The notes under the pieces were generated by a model. It did no database searches, had not been told where the DNA came from, and worked only from the letters and a program-made list of their open reading frames with translations. The position numbers were made by a program, and so were the translations under genes. A stretch of DNA of 64,000 nt, taken from Clostridia bacterium (lineage in GTDB: Bacteria > Bacillota > Clostridia > Oscillospirales > Acutalibacteraceae). Every line of letters begins with the position of its first letter. Positions within the stretch are counted from its first letter, which is position 1. This document shows positions 1 to 8,322 of the stretch, piece by piece. The stretch spans positions 62,001-126,000 of the forward strand of contig JAFQJH010000016.1 of assembly GCA_017415025.1 (NCBI GenBank), written 5' to 3'.

Positions 1-774
1 TCATCGGGCGAGTGCATCTATCAGAGCAAGGAAGAAAGAAAGCTCACTCTTGAAAGTGTTATGAAGGCTGTCGGCGGCAAGATGACAATCATTGCTCACG
101 TTGCCTGCAACAATACAAAGGATTCAATGGAGCTTGCGGCTCACGCAGAAAGCCTCGGAGTTGATGCGATTGCGGCAATTCCTCCGATTTATTTCCACCT
201 TCCCGAGGACTCAATCGCAAAGTATTGGAACGATATTTCCTCGGCAGCACCCAACACAGATTTTATTATCTACAACATCCCCCAGCTTGCAGGTGTTGCT
301 CTGACAATGCCTCTTTTCAAAAAGATGCGTGAAAATCCCCGCGTAATCGGTGTTAAAAACTCATCAATGCCCGTTCAGGATATCCAGATGTTCAAAATGG
401 AGGGCGGAGACGACTGCATCATCTTCAACGGTCCCGACGAGCAGTTCATTTCGGGCAGAATCATCGGTGCAGGCGGCGGAATCGGCGGTACTTACGGCGT
501 TATGCCCGAGCTTTTCCTCAAGGCGGACGAGCTCCTCAAGGAAGGCAAGCTCGCAGAAGCAAACGAGGTTCAGCACGCTATTGACAAGATTATCTATGCT
601 ATGTGCGCTTGCAAGTGCAATATGTATGCTGCCGCAAAGCAGATTCTTAAAGAGCAGGGTGTAGAGTGCGGTTCTGTGCGCGCACCGCTCGCAGAAATTA
701 CCGAAGAGGGTATCGGACTCGCCCATAACGTTAAGCTTATGATTGACGAAGCAATCGCTAAATTTGTCGGCTGA
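1..774 (+). CDS. nanA: N-acetylneuraminate lyase, 5' end missing
   Basis: This is the 3' 257 codons of a class I aldolase that splits N-acetylneuraminate into N-acetylmannosamine and pyruvate in the cytoplasm. The reading frame is open to the first base, so roughly 45 N-terminal residues lie upstream of the window; an ATG at 61 is internal. The visible part starts with the SSGE substrate-carboxylate loop. Y91 of the fragment (YNIP motif) and Schiff-base Lys119 (GVKNSS) match Tyr137 and Lys165 of the E. coli enzyme, and a GGGIGGTY loop follows. It lies 8 bp from the downstream epimerase gene, consistent with one sialic-acid catabolic operon. A related dihydrodipicolinate-synthase-family aldolase is less likely because of the epimerase neighbour. 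Confidence 0.9.
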   Translation, partial: SSGECIYQSKEERKLTLESVMKAVGGKMTIIAHVACNNTKDSMELAAHAESLGVDAIAAIPPIYFHLPEDSIAKYWNDISSAAPNTDFIIYNIPQLAGVALTMPLFKKMRENPRVIGVKNSSMPVQDIQMFKMEGGDDCIIFNGPDEQFISGRIIGAGGGIGGTYGVMPELFLKADELLKEGKLAEANEVQHAIDKIIYAMCACKCNMYAAAKQILKEQGVECGSVRAPLAEITEEGIGLAHNVKLMIDEAIAKFVG

Positions 775-782
775 GGTGCATT

Positions 783-1985
783 ATGAACAGAGAGTATTTG
801 ATTGAAACTCAGAAATGGGTTAAAGAAGAGCTTGAAAGATGTGTTAATTTCTGGCTCAAAAACGGTATGGATGAGGTGAACGGCGGTGTTTACACCTGCC
901 TCGACCGTGAGGGTAAGATTTATTCAACGGATAAGAGCGTTTGGATGCAGGGTCGCTGCGGATGGATTTTTGCATATCTCTGCAAGGTCTACGGCGTAAA
1001 GGACGAATGGCTCAAGGCGTCCAAGTCCTGCCTCGACTTTATGGAAAATTACTGCATCAACAAGGATGCAGGCAGAAGAATGTATTTCACTGTTACCGCT
1101 GACGGTAAGCCGCTACGTCAGAGAAGATACTGCTTCTCCGAGGGCTTCTACTGTATTGCAAATGCCGAATATTACGGAGTAACAGGTGAAAAAGAACACC
1201 TCGAGCGTGCAAGACAGGCTTATGACCTTATTTACCACCTTAACCACGGCGGTGAAGATCCGACAGGAATGGGACCGAAAACGATTCCCGAAACAAGAAC
1301 GGGCAGAGCACTTGCAGACCCGATGATTTTCCTTAATACGACAGCGATTATGCGCCGTGTTGACCCCGAAAACAAGGAGAAGTACGATAAGTACAGCGCA
1401 GAGTGCGTTCACGACATCTTCGCTTACCACCACAAGCCCGAGCTTAAATGTACGCTTGAAAGCGTAGGCGTGAACGGTGAGTTCTGTTCGGATTATACCG
1501 CAGGCAGAGTTGTAAACCCCGGTCACGATATCGAGTGCGCGTGGTTTATTATGGAAGAGGCTAACCGCATCGGCGACAAGGAGCTTTACAAGAAGGCAGA
1601 GGAGGTTTACCGCTTTGCAATCGAGGGCGGTTGGGATAACGAGTTCGGCGGACTTCTCTATTTCCGCGACTGTCTCGGCAATCCTCCCGAGGCTTATGAG
1701 CACGATATGAAGCTCTGGTGGCCTCATAACGAGATTCTCATCGCTTCAATGATGGCTTACCGTGACACGGGCGACGAGTATTATATGGATTGGTTTAAAA
1801 AGACTCTTTCTTATTGTCAGGAGGTATTCTCCGACCCCGAATTCGGCGAGTGGTACGGTTATCTCCGCCGTGACGGCAAGCCGACAATGCCCGCCTGCAA
1901 GGGCAGTACCTTCAAGGGCCCGTTCCACCTCCCGCGAATGCTCATTATGCTTGATACAATGATTGGCGAGATTCTGAATAAATAA
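783..1985 (+). CDS. N-acylglucosamine 2-epimerase (AGE/renin-binding-protein family)
   Basis: A 400-residue (alpha/alpha)6-barrel epimerase predicted to interconvert N-acetylmannosamine and N-acetylglucosamine, the step after sialate lyase. The length is typical of the family. The family histidines are visible in a PGHDIECAW segment near residue 245 and a GPFHLPRML segment near residue 385. The ATG follows a GAGGTG Shine-Dalgarno 8 bp after the lyase stop. Use of AGE rather than the ManNAc-6-P epimerase NanE implies epimerisation before phosphorylation, so a GlcNAc kinase is needed; a BadF-type sugar kinase is encoded at about 27.4-28.3 kb. A cellobiose 2-epimerase activity is the main alternative, but the context favours AGE. 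Confidence 0.88.
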   Translation: MNREYLIETQKWVKEELERCVNFWLKNGMDEVNGGVYTCLDREGKIYSTDKSVWMQGRCGWIFAYLCKVYGVKDEWLKASKSCLDFMENYCINKDAGRRMYFTVTADGKPLRQRRYCFSEGFYCIANAEYYGVTGEKEHLERARQAYDLIYHLNHGGEDPTGMGPKTIPETRTGRALADPMIFLNTTAIMRRVDPENKEKYDKYSAECVHDIFAYHHKPELKCTLESVGVNGEFCSDYTAGRVVNPGHDIECAWFIMEEANRIGDKELYKKAEEVYRFAIEGGWDNEFGGLLYFRDCLGNPPEAYEHDMKLWWPHNEILIASMMAYRDTGDEYYMDWFKKTLSYCQEVFSDPEFGEWYGYLRRDGKPTMPACKGSTFKGPFHLPRMLIMLDTMIGEILNK

Positions 1986-1988
1986 CAA

Positions 1989-2027
1989 AAAAGAACAAGA
2001 AGCAGTTTTTCTGTTTCTTGTTCTTTT
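1989..2027 (+). terminator. Intrinsic terminator after the sialate genes
   Basis: A 17-bp stem (one G-T pair) with a TTTTT loop begins 4 bp after the epimerase stop. The left arm is A-rich and the right arm ends in TTCTTTT, so it may work in both directions. Confidence 0.8.
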
Positions 2028-2072
2028 ACTTTATATTTATCAATAAAAGCATACAAAAATCTCATAAAGCTA

Positions 2073-2101
2073 TTGTCTTTTTTAGCGAAATGGTATATTA
2101 T
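2073..2101 (+). promoter_or_regulatory. Promoter for the secreted hydrolase gene
   Basis: TTGTCT at 2073-2078 and TATTAT at 2096-2101 are separated by 17 bp, shortly upstream of the AGAGAGG ribosome site and ATG at 2135. Confidence 0.6.
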
Positions 2102-2134
2102 CTACTTATATAATTACTGAAGAGAGGTAATATT

Positions 2135-3958
2135 ATGAAAAAGAGTCTTTGGACTAAATTAGTAGCAACACTTGTTGCTCTTACTCTTGTTTTCACAATC
2201 GTTGTTCCTGCATTTGCGGGCAATAACGGCGAGTGCGACGGTGACTGCGGTCAGTGTCCGTCACTTGTTATTCCCGGTATTTTCCAGTCAGAGGTTTTCC
2301 TCTATGACGAAAACGGCGAGATTGCTGTCAACGGGGACGGTGAACAGTATTCGGGTCCGTTCTACCTTGAGTCAACGGCAGAAATTGTAAAGATTGCTGT
2401 CGCAAGACTTCTTGTTCCCCTCGTTCTTGCGCTCGGCTTCCAGAACGATTTCTTCGATATGCTTGCAACTCAGGCAGGCGAGGCAATCGGCGATATTCTT
2501 CTTGAGAACATCAAGTGTGACGAGAACGGCAAGGTTATCAAGGATATCCGTGCAACGAAGTATAATGCAAGCGTTGCGGAGCTTTCCGACCATGACAGAG
2601 AGCACATTCTCGACAACGTTCCCCTCGAAAAGTACATTGAAATCGCAGGCGCAGACCACCTCTATTTCTTCTCCTACTATTCACTCGGCAATATGATTGA
2701 TACTGTTGAGGAGCTCTATGATTATATCCAGATGATCAAGGAGCAGACAGGTCACGATAAAATCAACATCGTGCCTATCAGCCAGGGCGGCTCACTCGCA
2801 AATATGCTTCTTCAGATGTATAAGGATAAGGGCAGAGATATCTCCGAGGATATCAACCGTATAGTTTATGTTGTTCCTGCAAAGAACGGCTCAACTCTTG
2901 TCGGCGAAATCATTGAATATGGTCTTCTTGACGATGATGAGGCTATTTACAGCTATATGATTCCGCGTCTTCTTGAGGGCGAGTGGAGCAGCTACCTTAT
3001 CAACCTTGTTCTGCGCTTCTTCCCGAAGGATGTTCTCAACAGCCTTCTTGACGGTGCAGTTGACGGACTTATCAATAACGGACTTAAGTACAGCACACTT
3101 ATCTGGGGTCTTTGCCCGTCAGAAAATTATCCTGCAGGTGCGGAGAAATATCTCTCTGACGAAAACACAAAGGAAATCAGACGTCAGACAGACATCTTCT
3201 ATAACGCACAGCTCAATGCCGATCAGAACATCCTTGATGCAAAGGCGGCGGGTGTTAAGGTCTTTGATATCTGCGGATATAACTATTCGCTTTATGCAAT
3301 CGTTGATTCCTGGGATAACGTCAATGCGGACGGTATTATCCAGCTCGAATCAACATCAATGGGTGCTGTCAGCTACGGTGTTGACGTCGAGCTTCCCGAG
3401 GGTTATGTAACAGAAAATCCGCGTTGCACAAATCCCGACCATAACCACATTGACCCCCATAACATAGTTGATGCTCGTGCAGGTCTTCTTCCCGACCATA
3501 CTTTCTATTTCTACAATCAGAACCACGAAAGAACAGGCAGTAACGACGTTGTTATGCTTCTTGCAGTTGAGCTTCTGACAGACGAGAATTTCACAGATGT
3601 ATATACATATCCCGACCGCTTCCCGCAGTTCAATACCGCCAGAAACACAAAGGGTATCATCAACGATATCAAGCGCGCAAAGCAGATGGATACATCCGCT
3701 CTCGCTCCCGAGGTTGCACAGGAATTTGAAGCAGCAATCGCAAAGGTTGAGGCTGTTCTTGCAAACACAGTCGTTGATAACGAGGCGCTCGAAGCTGCTA
3801 AGGAAGAGTTCTACATTGCAAGAGCTCACGCAGAGGGCTACGAATACACTCCGGAGGAAGTTGATAAGACGGAGCAGATTCTTGCAAGCGTATTCAAGCT
3901 TGTTAACGACCTTGTTTATAAGTTCTTCGGTCCGCGCGGCTGGTTTGACGCAAGATAA
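2135..3958 (+). CDS. Secreted alpha/beta-hydrolase-like protein (lipase-like)
   Basis: A 607-residue exported protein. Residues 1-28 form a classical Sec signal peptide ending PAFA, and a Cys-rich stretch follows (GECDGDCGQC). An alpha/beta-hydrolase core is suggested by a predicted nucleophile-elbow segment PISQGG with Ser216, resembling lipases, but the first Gly of GxSxG is Pro. A conserved-looking PDHTFYFYNQNHE segment near residue 450 could supply the catalytic His. The last 130 residues look helical and Glu/Ala-rich, similar to FIVAR-type cell-wall modules. It is monocistronic: own promoter and terminator. I cannot name a substrate; an esterase/lipase role is inferred from motif and fold pattern only. 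Confidence 0.6.
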   Translation: MKKSLWTKLVATLVALTLVFTIVVPAFAGNNGECDGDCGQCPSLVIPGIFQSEVFLYDENGEIAVNGDGEQYSGPFYLESTAEIVKIAVARLLVPLVLALGFQNDFFDMLATQAGEAIGDILLENIKCDENGKVIKDIRATKYNASVAELSDHDREHILDNVPLEKYIEIAGADHLYFFSYYSLGNMIDTVEELYDYIQMIKEQTGHDKINIVPISQGGSLANMLLQMYKDKGRDISEDINRIVYVVPAKNGSTLVGEIIEYGLLDDDEAIYSYMIPRLLEGEWSSYLINLVLRFFPKDVLNSLLDGAVDGLINNGLKYSTLIWGLCPSENYPAGAEKYLSDENTKEIRRQTDIFYNAQLNADQNILDAKAAGVKVFDICGYNYSLYAIVDSWDNVNADGIIQLESTSMGAVSYGVDVELPEGYVTENPRCTNPDHNHIDPHNIVDARAGLLPDHTFYFYNQNHERTGSNDVVMLLAVELLTDENFTDVYTYPDRFPQFNTARNTKGIINDIKRAKQMDTSALAPEVAQEFEAAIAKVEAVLANTVVDNEALEAAKEEFYIARAHAEGYEYTPEEVDKTEQILASVFKLVNDLVYKFFGPRGWFDAR

Positions 3959-3972
3959 ATTGAATTTTTTTC

Positions 3973-4004
3973 AGAGGCAGTTGAAAAAACTGCCTCTTTT
4001 TTTT
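3973..4004 (+). terminator. Intrinsic terminator
   Basis: A perfect 10-bp stem (AGAGGCAGTT/AACTGCCTCT) with a 5-nt loop and an 8-T tract, 15 bp after the hydrolase stop. Confidence 0.9.
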
Positions 4005-4025
4005 GTAAAAATATTCCGAAAACAC

Positions 4026-4054
4026 TTGACAAAAAGCATATTTCGAGGTATTAT
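4026..4054 (+). promoter_or_regulatory. feo operon promoter
   Basis: A consensus TTGACA (4026-4031) and TATTAT (4049-4054) with a 17-bp spacer. The predicted start, about 4061, falls at the edge of the first operator. Confidence 0.85.
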
Positions 4055-4060
4055 ATCTAC

Positions 4061-4112
4061 GGTTAGCGGAGGCTAACCGTACTTTATGACGTTCGGTTAG
4101 CATAGACTAACC
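4061..4112 (+). promoter_or_regulatory. Two tandem iron-box-like operators upstream of feoA
   Basis: Two copies of GGTTAG-N6-CTAACC lie at 4061-4078 and 4095-4112, 34 bp apart start to start. The half-sites match those of DtxR/IdeR boxes (GGTTAG/CTAACC), although the gap between halves is longer than in the classical box. Their position on and just after the transcription start suits repression of feo by an iron-loaded repressor. The first copy could also fold into a hairpin in the RNA. Confidence 0.65.
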
Positions 4113-4142
4113 AAGGATAGACTCAATTTGCGGAGGCTTGTT

Positions 4143-4364
4143 ATGAAAACACTTAAAGATATAAAAATCGGCAAAACCGCCCGTGTTGTCAAGGTTCACG
4201 GAGCGGGCGCACTCAAACGCAGAATTATGGATATGGGTATCACAAAGGGCGTTGAGATTTTTGTCCGTAAGGTTGCGCCTCTTGGTGACCCGATAGAGAT
4301 AAATTTACGCGGCTATGAGCTTTCTTTAAGAAAAGCTGATGCCGAAATGGTAGAGGTGGAGTAA
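4143..4364 (+). CDS. feoA: Ferrous iron transport protein A
   Basis: A 73-residue SH3-like FeoA protein, the cytoplasmic partner of FeoB. It begins MKTLKDIKIGKTARVVKVHG and carries the typical LKRRIMDMGITKG helix region. The ATG at 4143 is chosen because CGGAGG lies 6 bp upstream; an in-frame TTG at 4128 lacks a suitable ribosome site. It sits 2 bp before feoB and behind two iron-box-like operators. Confidence 0.93.
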   Translation: MKTLKDIKIGKTARVVKVHGAGALKRRIMDMGITKGVEIFVRKVAPLGDPIEINLRGYELSLRKADAEMVEVE

Positions 4365-4366
4365 AA

Positions 4367-6538
4367 ATGGCTATTAAAATTGCACTTGCCGGCAACCCTA
4401 ACTCAGGTAAAACAACACTGTTCAACGCGCTGACAGGCTCTAATCAGTATGTCGGCAACTGGCCGGGAGTTACCGTTGAAAAAAAGGAAGGCGAATACAA
4501 GAAGGATAAGAACATAATTATCACTGACCTTCCGGGTATATACTCACTTTCTCCCTATACTCTTGAAGAGGTTGTTGCGAGAAATTACCTTGTCGGCGAG
4601 CGTCCCGATGCAATTCTCAATATTGTTGACGGCACGAATATTGAGCGTAATCTTTACCTTACAACACAGCTTATTGAGCTCGGTGTTCCCGTTGTTATTG
4701 CAATCAATATGATGGATATCGTGCGCAAGAACGGAGATAAAATCAATATTGAGGTTCTTTCTAAAAAAATCGGATGTCCCGTTATTGAAATATCTGCGCT
4801 CAAGGGCGAGGGTATTCAGGAGGCGGCTGATGCCGCAATCGCCGCGGCAAAGGAAGAAAAGAAGACGCCGAAGCATATTTCTCATATTTTCTCGGGAGCA
4901 GTTGAGCACGCAATCGCGCATATCGAAGAGGCGACCGTGCACAATATGCCCGAGGAACAGCAGAGATGGTATGCCGTCAAGATTTTTGAGCGTGACCCTA
5001 AAGTGCTCGAACAGTTGAACATTGATAAAAATGTGCTTGAGCATATCGAATTTGACATAAGAGACGTTGAAGAGGAAATGGACGATGATGCGGAGAGCAT
5101 CATCATCAATGACCGCTACGTTTACATAGAAAAAATAATGCAGGGCTGCTGTAAGAAAAAGCATATAGGTAAGCTTACACTTTCAGATAAGATAGATAAA
5201 ATCGTAACGAACAGGATTCTTGCGATACCGATTTTCGTTGTTATTATGTGGCTCGTTTATACGATTTCGATCGGAACAATCGGCGATTGGACTGTCGGAT
5301 TTATGAACGACACTCTTTTCGGCGAAACAATCGTTCCTGCTGTTACAACGGGACTTGAGTCCCTCGGTTGTGCGGCTTGGCTTGTAAGCCTCGTGGCTGA
5401 CGGTATTGTCGGCGGCGTCGGCGCAGTTCTCGGCTTCGTTCCGCAGATGATCATTTTATTCCTCCTTCTTTCTATTCTTGAAGACTGCGGATATATGTCC
5501 CGTGTAGCCTTTATTATGGACAGACTTTTCAGAAAGTTCGGTCTTTCAGGCAAGAGCTTCATACCCATGCTCGTCGCCTCGGGATGCGGTGTTCCAGGAG
5601 TTATGGCAAGCCGTACAATCGAGCAGGAGCGTGACCGCAAGATGACGATTATGACAACCTGTTTTATTCCCTGCGGTGCAAAGATGCCTATCGTCGGTCT
5701 TATCGCTTCGGCACTTTTCGGCAACAGTCCTCTTATCGCAACAGCGGCATATTTTGTCGGTGTTGGTGCGGTCGTTGTTTCGGGAATAATGCTTAAAAAG
5801 ACAAAAGCCTTTGCGGGCGACACGGCACCGTTTGTTATGGAGCTTCCCGCTTACCACGCACCGCTTGCTTCTAATATTCTGCGTACAACATGGGAACGCG
5901 GCTGGTCTTTCATCAAGCGCGCAGGTACGGTTATCCTTGCGGCAAGCGTGATTATCTGGGTGCTCAACTCACTTTCGTTTGAGGGCGGCTTCCACTACAT
6001 CACAGAAGAAAATGCAGGTGCATCAATCCTCGAGGTTATCGGCGGTGCTGTCGCAGTTATCTTTACTCCTCTGGGCTTCGGAACCTGGCAGGCAGCGGTT
6101 GCAACTATCCTTGGTCTTGTGGCTAAGGAAGAGGTTGTCGGTGTATTCGGCTCGCTTTCGTCAATGGCTAATGCTGACCTTGCATTCGAGCTTGTTGAAG
6201 GTTCGGATTCAACCCGTCTTGCTCTTATCGGTTATGAAATTTTCGGCGGTAACAAGGTTGCAGGCTTCTCATTTATGATATTCAACCTTCTCTGTGCTCC
6301 GTGCTTTGCCGCTATGGGTGCAATCAGACGAGAAATGAACAATGCAAAATGGACTGTCGGAGCGATTTCCTATATGTGCGTGTTCGCTTATGCAGTTTCA
6401 CTCATTGTTTACCAGTTCGGTTCATGGTTTGTCGGCGGCGGCAACGTAATCGGTACTGTTGCGGCGGCTGTTGTGCTTGCGTTTATCCTCTATATGCTCG
6501 TCAGAAAGAATAAATACGAGAACAGATTGACAAAATAG
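4367..6538 (+). CDS. feoB: Ferrous iron transporter B
   Basis: A 723-residue polytopic Fe(II) uptake protein of the cytoplasmic membrane. The N-terminal G domain has the G1 loop GNPNSGKTT (residues 9-17), G3 DLPG (54-57) and G4 NMMD. A helical regulatory segment follows, then two Gate/Nucleoside-recognition-type membrane halves with the conserved VASGCGVPGV and CFIPCGAKMPI Cys motifs, and an LGLVAKEEVVG motif. It is 2 bp downstream of feoA, with a small Cys-rich Feo protein after it. Regulation is presumably by iron through the upstream operators. Confidence 0.97.
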   Translation: MAIKIALAGNPNSGKTTLFNALTGSNQYVGNWPGVTVEKKEGEYKKDKNIIITDLPGIYSLSPYTLEEVVARNYLVGERPDAILNIVDGTNIERNLYLTTQLIELGVPVVIAINMMDIVRKNGDKINIEVLSKKIGCPVIEISALKGEGIQEAADAAIAAAKEEKKTPKHISHIFSGAVEHAIAHIEEATVHNMPEEQQRWYAVKIFERDPKVLEQLNIDKNVLEHIEFDIRDVEEEMDDDAESIIINDRYVYIEKIMQGCCKKKHIGKLTLSDKIDKIVTNRILAIPIFVVIMWLVYTISIGTIGDWTVGFMNDTLFGETIVPAVTTGLESLGCAAWLVSLVADGIVGGVGAVLGFVPQMIILFLLLSILEDCGYMSRVAFIMDRLFRKFGLSGKSFIPMLVASGCGVPGVMASRTIEQERDRKMTIMTTCFIPCGAKMPIVGLIASALFGNSPLIATAAYFVGVGAVVVSGIMLKKTKAFAGDTAPFVMELPAYHAPLASNILRTTWERGWSFIKRAGTVILAASVIIWVLNSLSFEGGFHYITEENAGASILEVIGGAVAVIFTPLGFGTWQAAVATILGLVAKEEVVGVFGSLSSMANADLAFELVEGSDSTRLALIGYEIFGGNKVAGFSFMIFNLLCAPCFAAMGAIRREMNNAKWTVGAISYMCVFAYAVSLIVYQFGSWFVGGGNVIGTVAAAVVLAFILYMLVRKNKYENRLTK

Positions 6539-6551
6539 GGAGGGTATTCAA

Positions 6552-6713
6552 ATGGATTTGAATTTACCTACAATCATAGTTGCCGCGATTATCGCGGTTG
6601 CGGTTATCGCAATTATCGCAAAATCAATCGCGGATAAAAAGAAGGGCAAGTCATCCTGTGCGTGCGGCTGTTCAGGCTGTGCGATGAGCGATGTGTGCCA
6701 TTCGAAAAAATAA
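6552..6713 (+). CDS. FeoB-associated Cys-rich small membrane protein
   Basis: A 53-residue protein: one N-terminal transmembrane helix (about residues 7-23), a KKKGK basic patch, then a Cys cluster CACGCSGC and a last Cys before the C-terminus. It belongs by pattern to the FeoB-associated Cys-rich membrane protein group, which often occupies the feoC position in Firmicutes. The ATG follows GGGAGGG of the feoB end by 6-8 bp. A role as an iron-delivery or FeoB accessory factor is inferred from position. Confidence 0.85.
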   Translation: MDLNLPTIIVAAIIAVAVIAIIAKSIADKKKGKSSCACGCSGCAMSDVCHSKK

Positions 6714-6717
6714 AACT

Positions 6718-6752
6718 ACAGGCTTACGGTTGGTTCCGTAAGCCTGTTTTTT
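6718..6752 (+). terminator. Intrinsic terminator of the feo operon
   Basis: A perfect 12-bp stem (ACAGGCTTACGG/CCGTAAGCCTGT), a 6-nt loop and a TTTTTT tract, 4 bp after the last feo gene. Confidence 0.93.
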
Positions 6753-6760
6753 AATGTATT

Positions 6761-8203
6761 TTACTGTGAAAGTTCTTTAAAGTTGTTTCTGATTTCGTCT
6801 GAACTTCCTGTTGTGAGGTAGTAGTCATACTCAAACGGAGAATAGCTTTCGAGCAGATTAACGCGTACAACGGCAATATACGAGGTCGTACCGTCAACGG
6901 ACGGGTCACGGTTGGTGGTTTGTTCTCTTGCAAAAACTCCCGACAGGAAGCGAGTTTCATTCGGAACATAAACGCCTATACCGAAGCTGTCGTCAAATTC
7001 ACCGATAAAGCCTGCCCAATTTTCGGGTGAGGTGAAAGTCGGGTAGCCTGCATCGGGCCAGAAAATAAGCTCAGGCTCGATGGTAAGCGCCTCGTCTGAC
7101 CACGGATTGCTTCCGCCGTAATAAACAAAGCGGTTGAACGGCTCAATACAATAGAATGCGGGAATTTCCTGATCGCGCGGCAGTGACTTATAGCCTGAAA
7201 AATCTGTAAATCTGCAGGAAACGCGAACCTTGTTGCCTTCAATTCCGTAAGTCGCTTCCATATATGACGGAGTGATGTGTTCCTTACTCTTCGCCCAGTC
7301 AAGCGGTTGACACTTGATATAGATTGAGCTTTCATCGCACCTGATGTCAACTATCTTGCTGTTTTCATTGAATTGGTTTCCGCCCTGAACAGGGTTATAG
7401 TCCCAGGCGTTACCCATAAATTCACCCTTTTCATATTCGGGAGAAAGCTGTGCTCCGTAGTAGGATTGCTGAACGAGTCTGCCTGTGTCAGCGCGGTTAA
7501 TGAGGTTGACGTTTTTATTGACAACCTTTGCGTTGTATCTTTCGCCTGCGTTGGAATCAACAAAAATTCTTCCGTCTTTTTCAATCGCCTCAACATCAGA
7601 ATTGAGGTCTTCCATATAGCTCAGAGCACCGCCCCAGAGAAGATTGACGCCGATTTTGTATTCGTCAGTTTGTATGTAAACGTATTCATCGGGGATTTCT
7701 CTGTTAAAAAGCGAGATGCCGTTAATCTTAATTTTTGCACTTTCTTTATCAAGCGCCTCAAAGGACAAGGAATAAATCATATTCGCCTTTGTGCCGTTTA
7801 GCATATTGTCTATGAAAGAATAAAAGGTTTTATTTTCGCCCGGTTCAAGGAAGAACACCTCTGTTTTATCAGTAACACCGCAACGGTAGCTGATTTCACC
7901 GCGGACGTAAGCATCGGAAGAATACGAAATGCCGTAGTAATTGTACCAGCCGTGAGTTGTGTCCTTGAACGAAAAATCCGACTTACTGTCAAGAATAAGC
8001 CTCTCTCCGTCAAGACGGCAGCCCTCGCCGGGAATTATCGTTTCTTCCTCTCCGTTGAGAGTAACTGATTCTTCACTGAAAACGCCCGTTTCTATTGAGA
8101 AATCACTGTCGTTCAGACAGGGGAGATAGCTTACGGGATACGATACGAAGCCGATAATAAAGGAGAGAACAATGCTGAAAGCTTTTCTTAAAAAAGTGAA
8201 CAT
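6761..8203 (-). CDS. Exported protein of unknown function, 480 aa
   Basis: Not recognised. The first 30 or so residues are a hydrophobic export/anchor segment with one basic pair and no clear signal-peptidase site. The rest is rich in aromatic and beta-forming residues with motifs such as GGALSYMEDLN, NLINRADTGRLVQQSYYG and NAWDYNPVQGGNQ. The GG...N...DxGR-like pattern recalls the beta-supersandwich of aldose mutarotases and some polysaccharide-active enzymes, so a carbohydrate-binding or sugar-modifying surface role is possible but unproven. GAGGTG precedes the ATG. It is divergent from the metallophosphoesterase gene and has its own promoter. Confidence 0.7.
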   Translation of the reverse strand: MFTFLRKAFSIVLSFIIGFVSYPVSYLPCLNDSDFSIETGVFSEESVTLNGEEETIIPGEGCRLDGERLILDSKSDFSFKDTTHGWYNYYGISYSSDAYVRGEISYRCGVTDKTEVFFLEPGENKTFYSFIDNMLNGTKANMIYSLSFEALDKESAKIKINGISLFNREIPDEYVYIQTDEYKIGVNLLWGGALSYMEDLNSDVEAIEKDGRIFVDSNAGERYNAKVVNKNVNLINRADTGRLVQQSYYGAQLSPEYEKGEFMGNAWDYNPVQGGNQFNENSKIVDIRCDESSIYIKCQPLDWAKSKEHITPSYMEATYGIEGNKVRVSCRFTDFSGYKSLPRDQEIPAFYCIEPFNRFVYYGGSNPWSDEALTIEPELIFWPDAGYPTFTSPENWAGFIGEFDDSFGIGVYVPNETRFLSGVFAREQTTNRDPSVDGTTSYIAVVRVNLLESYSPFEYDYYLTTGSSDEIRNNFKELSQ

Positions 8204-8229
8204 AGAGACACCTCACATTTCTTTTCTAT

Positions 8230-8258
8230 ATACTACCATACATTTTATTTTAAATCAA
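8230..8258 (-). promoter_or_regulatory. Promoter for the 480-aa exported protein
   Basis: Read on the minus strand: TTGATT (8258-8253), 17-bp spacer, TAGTAT (8235-8230), about 27 bp upstream of the ATG. Confidence 0.6.
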
Positions 8259-8269
8259 ACATAAAAAAC

Positions 8270-8298
8270 TTGCAAAAAAAGAAATTTTCTGATAAGAT
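8270..8298 (+). promoter_or_regulatory. Promoter for the metallophosphoesterase gene
   Basis: TTGCAA (8270-8275), 17-bp spacer, TAAGAT (8293-8298), 25 bp before the ATG at 8323. Confidence 0.55.
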
Positions 8299-8322
8299 AA
8301 AATCCAAAGAAAGGGGATTTTT

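Noticed and set aside
4128-4142. TTG start five codons before feoA ATG
   Set aside because: The CGGAGG ribosome site lies inside that extension, so the ATG at 4143 is the natural start.
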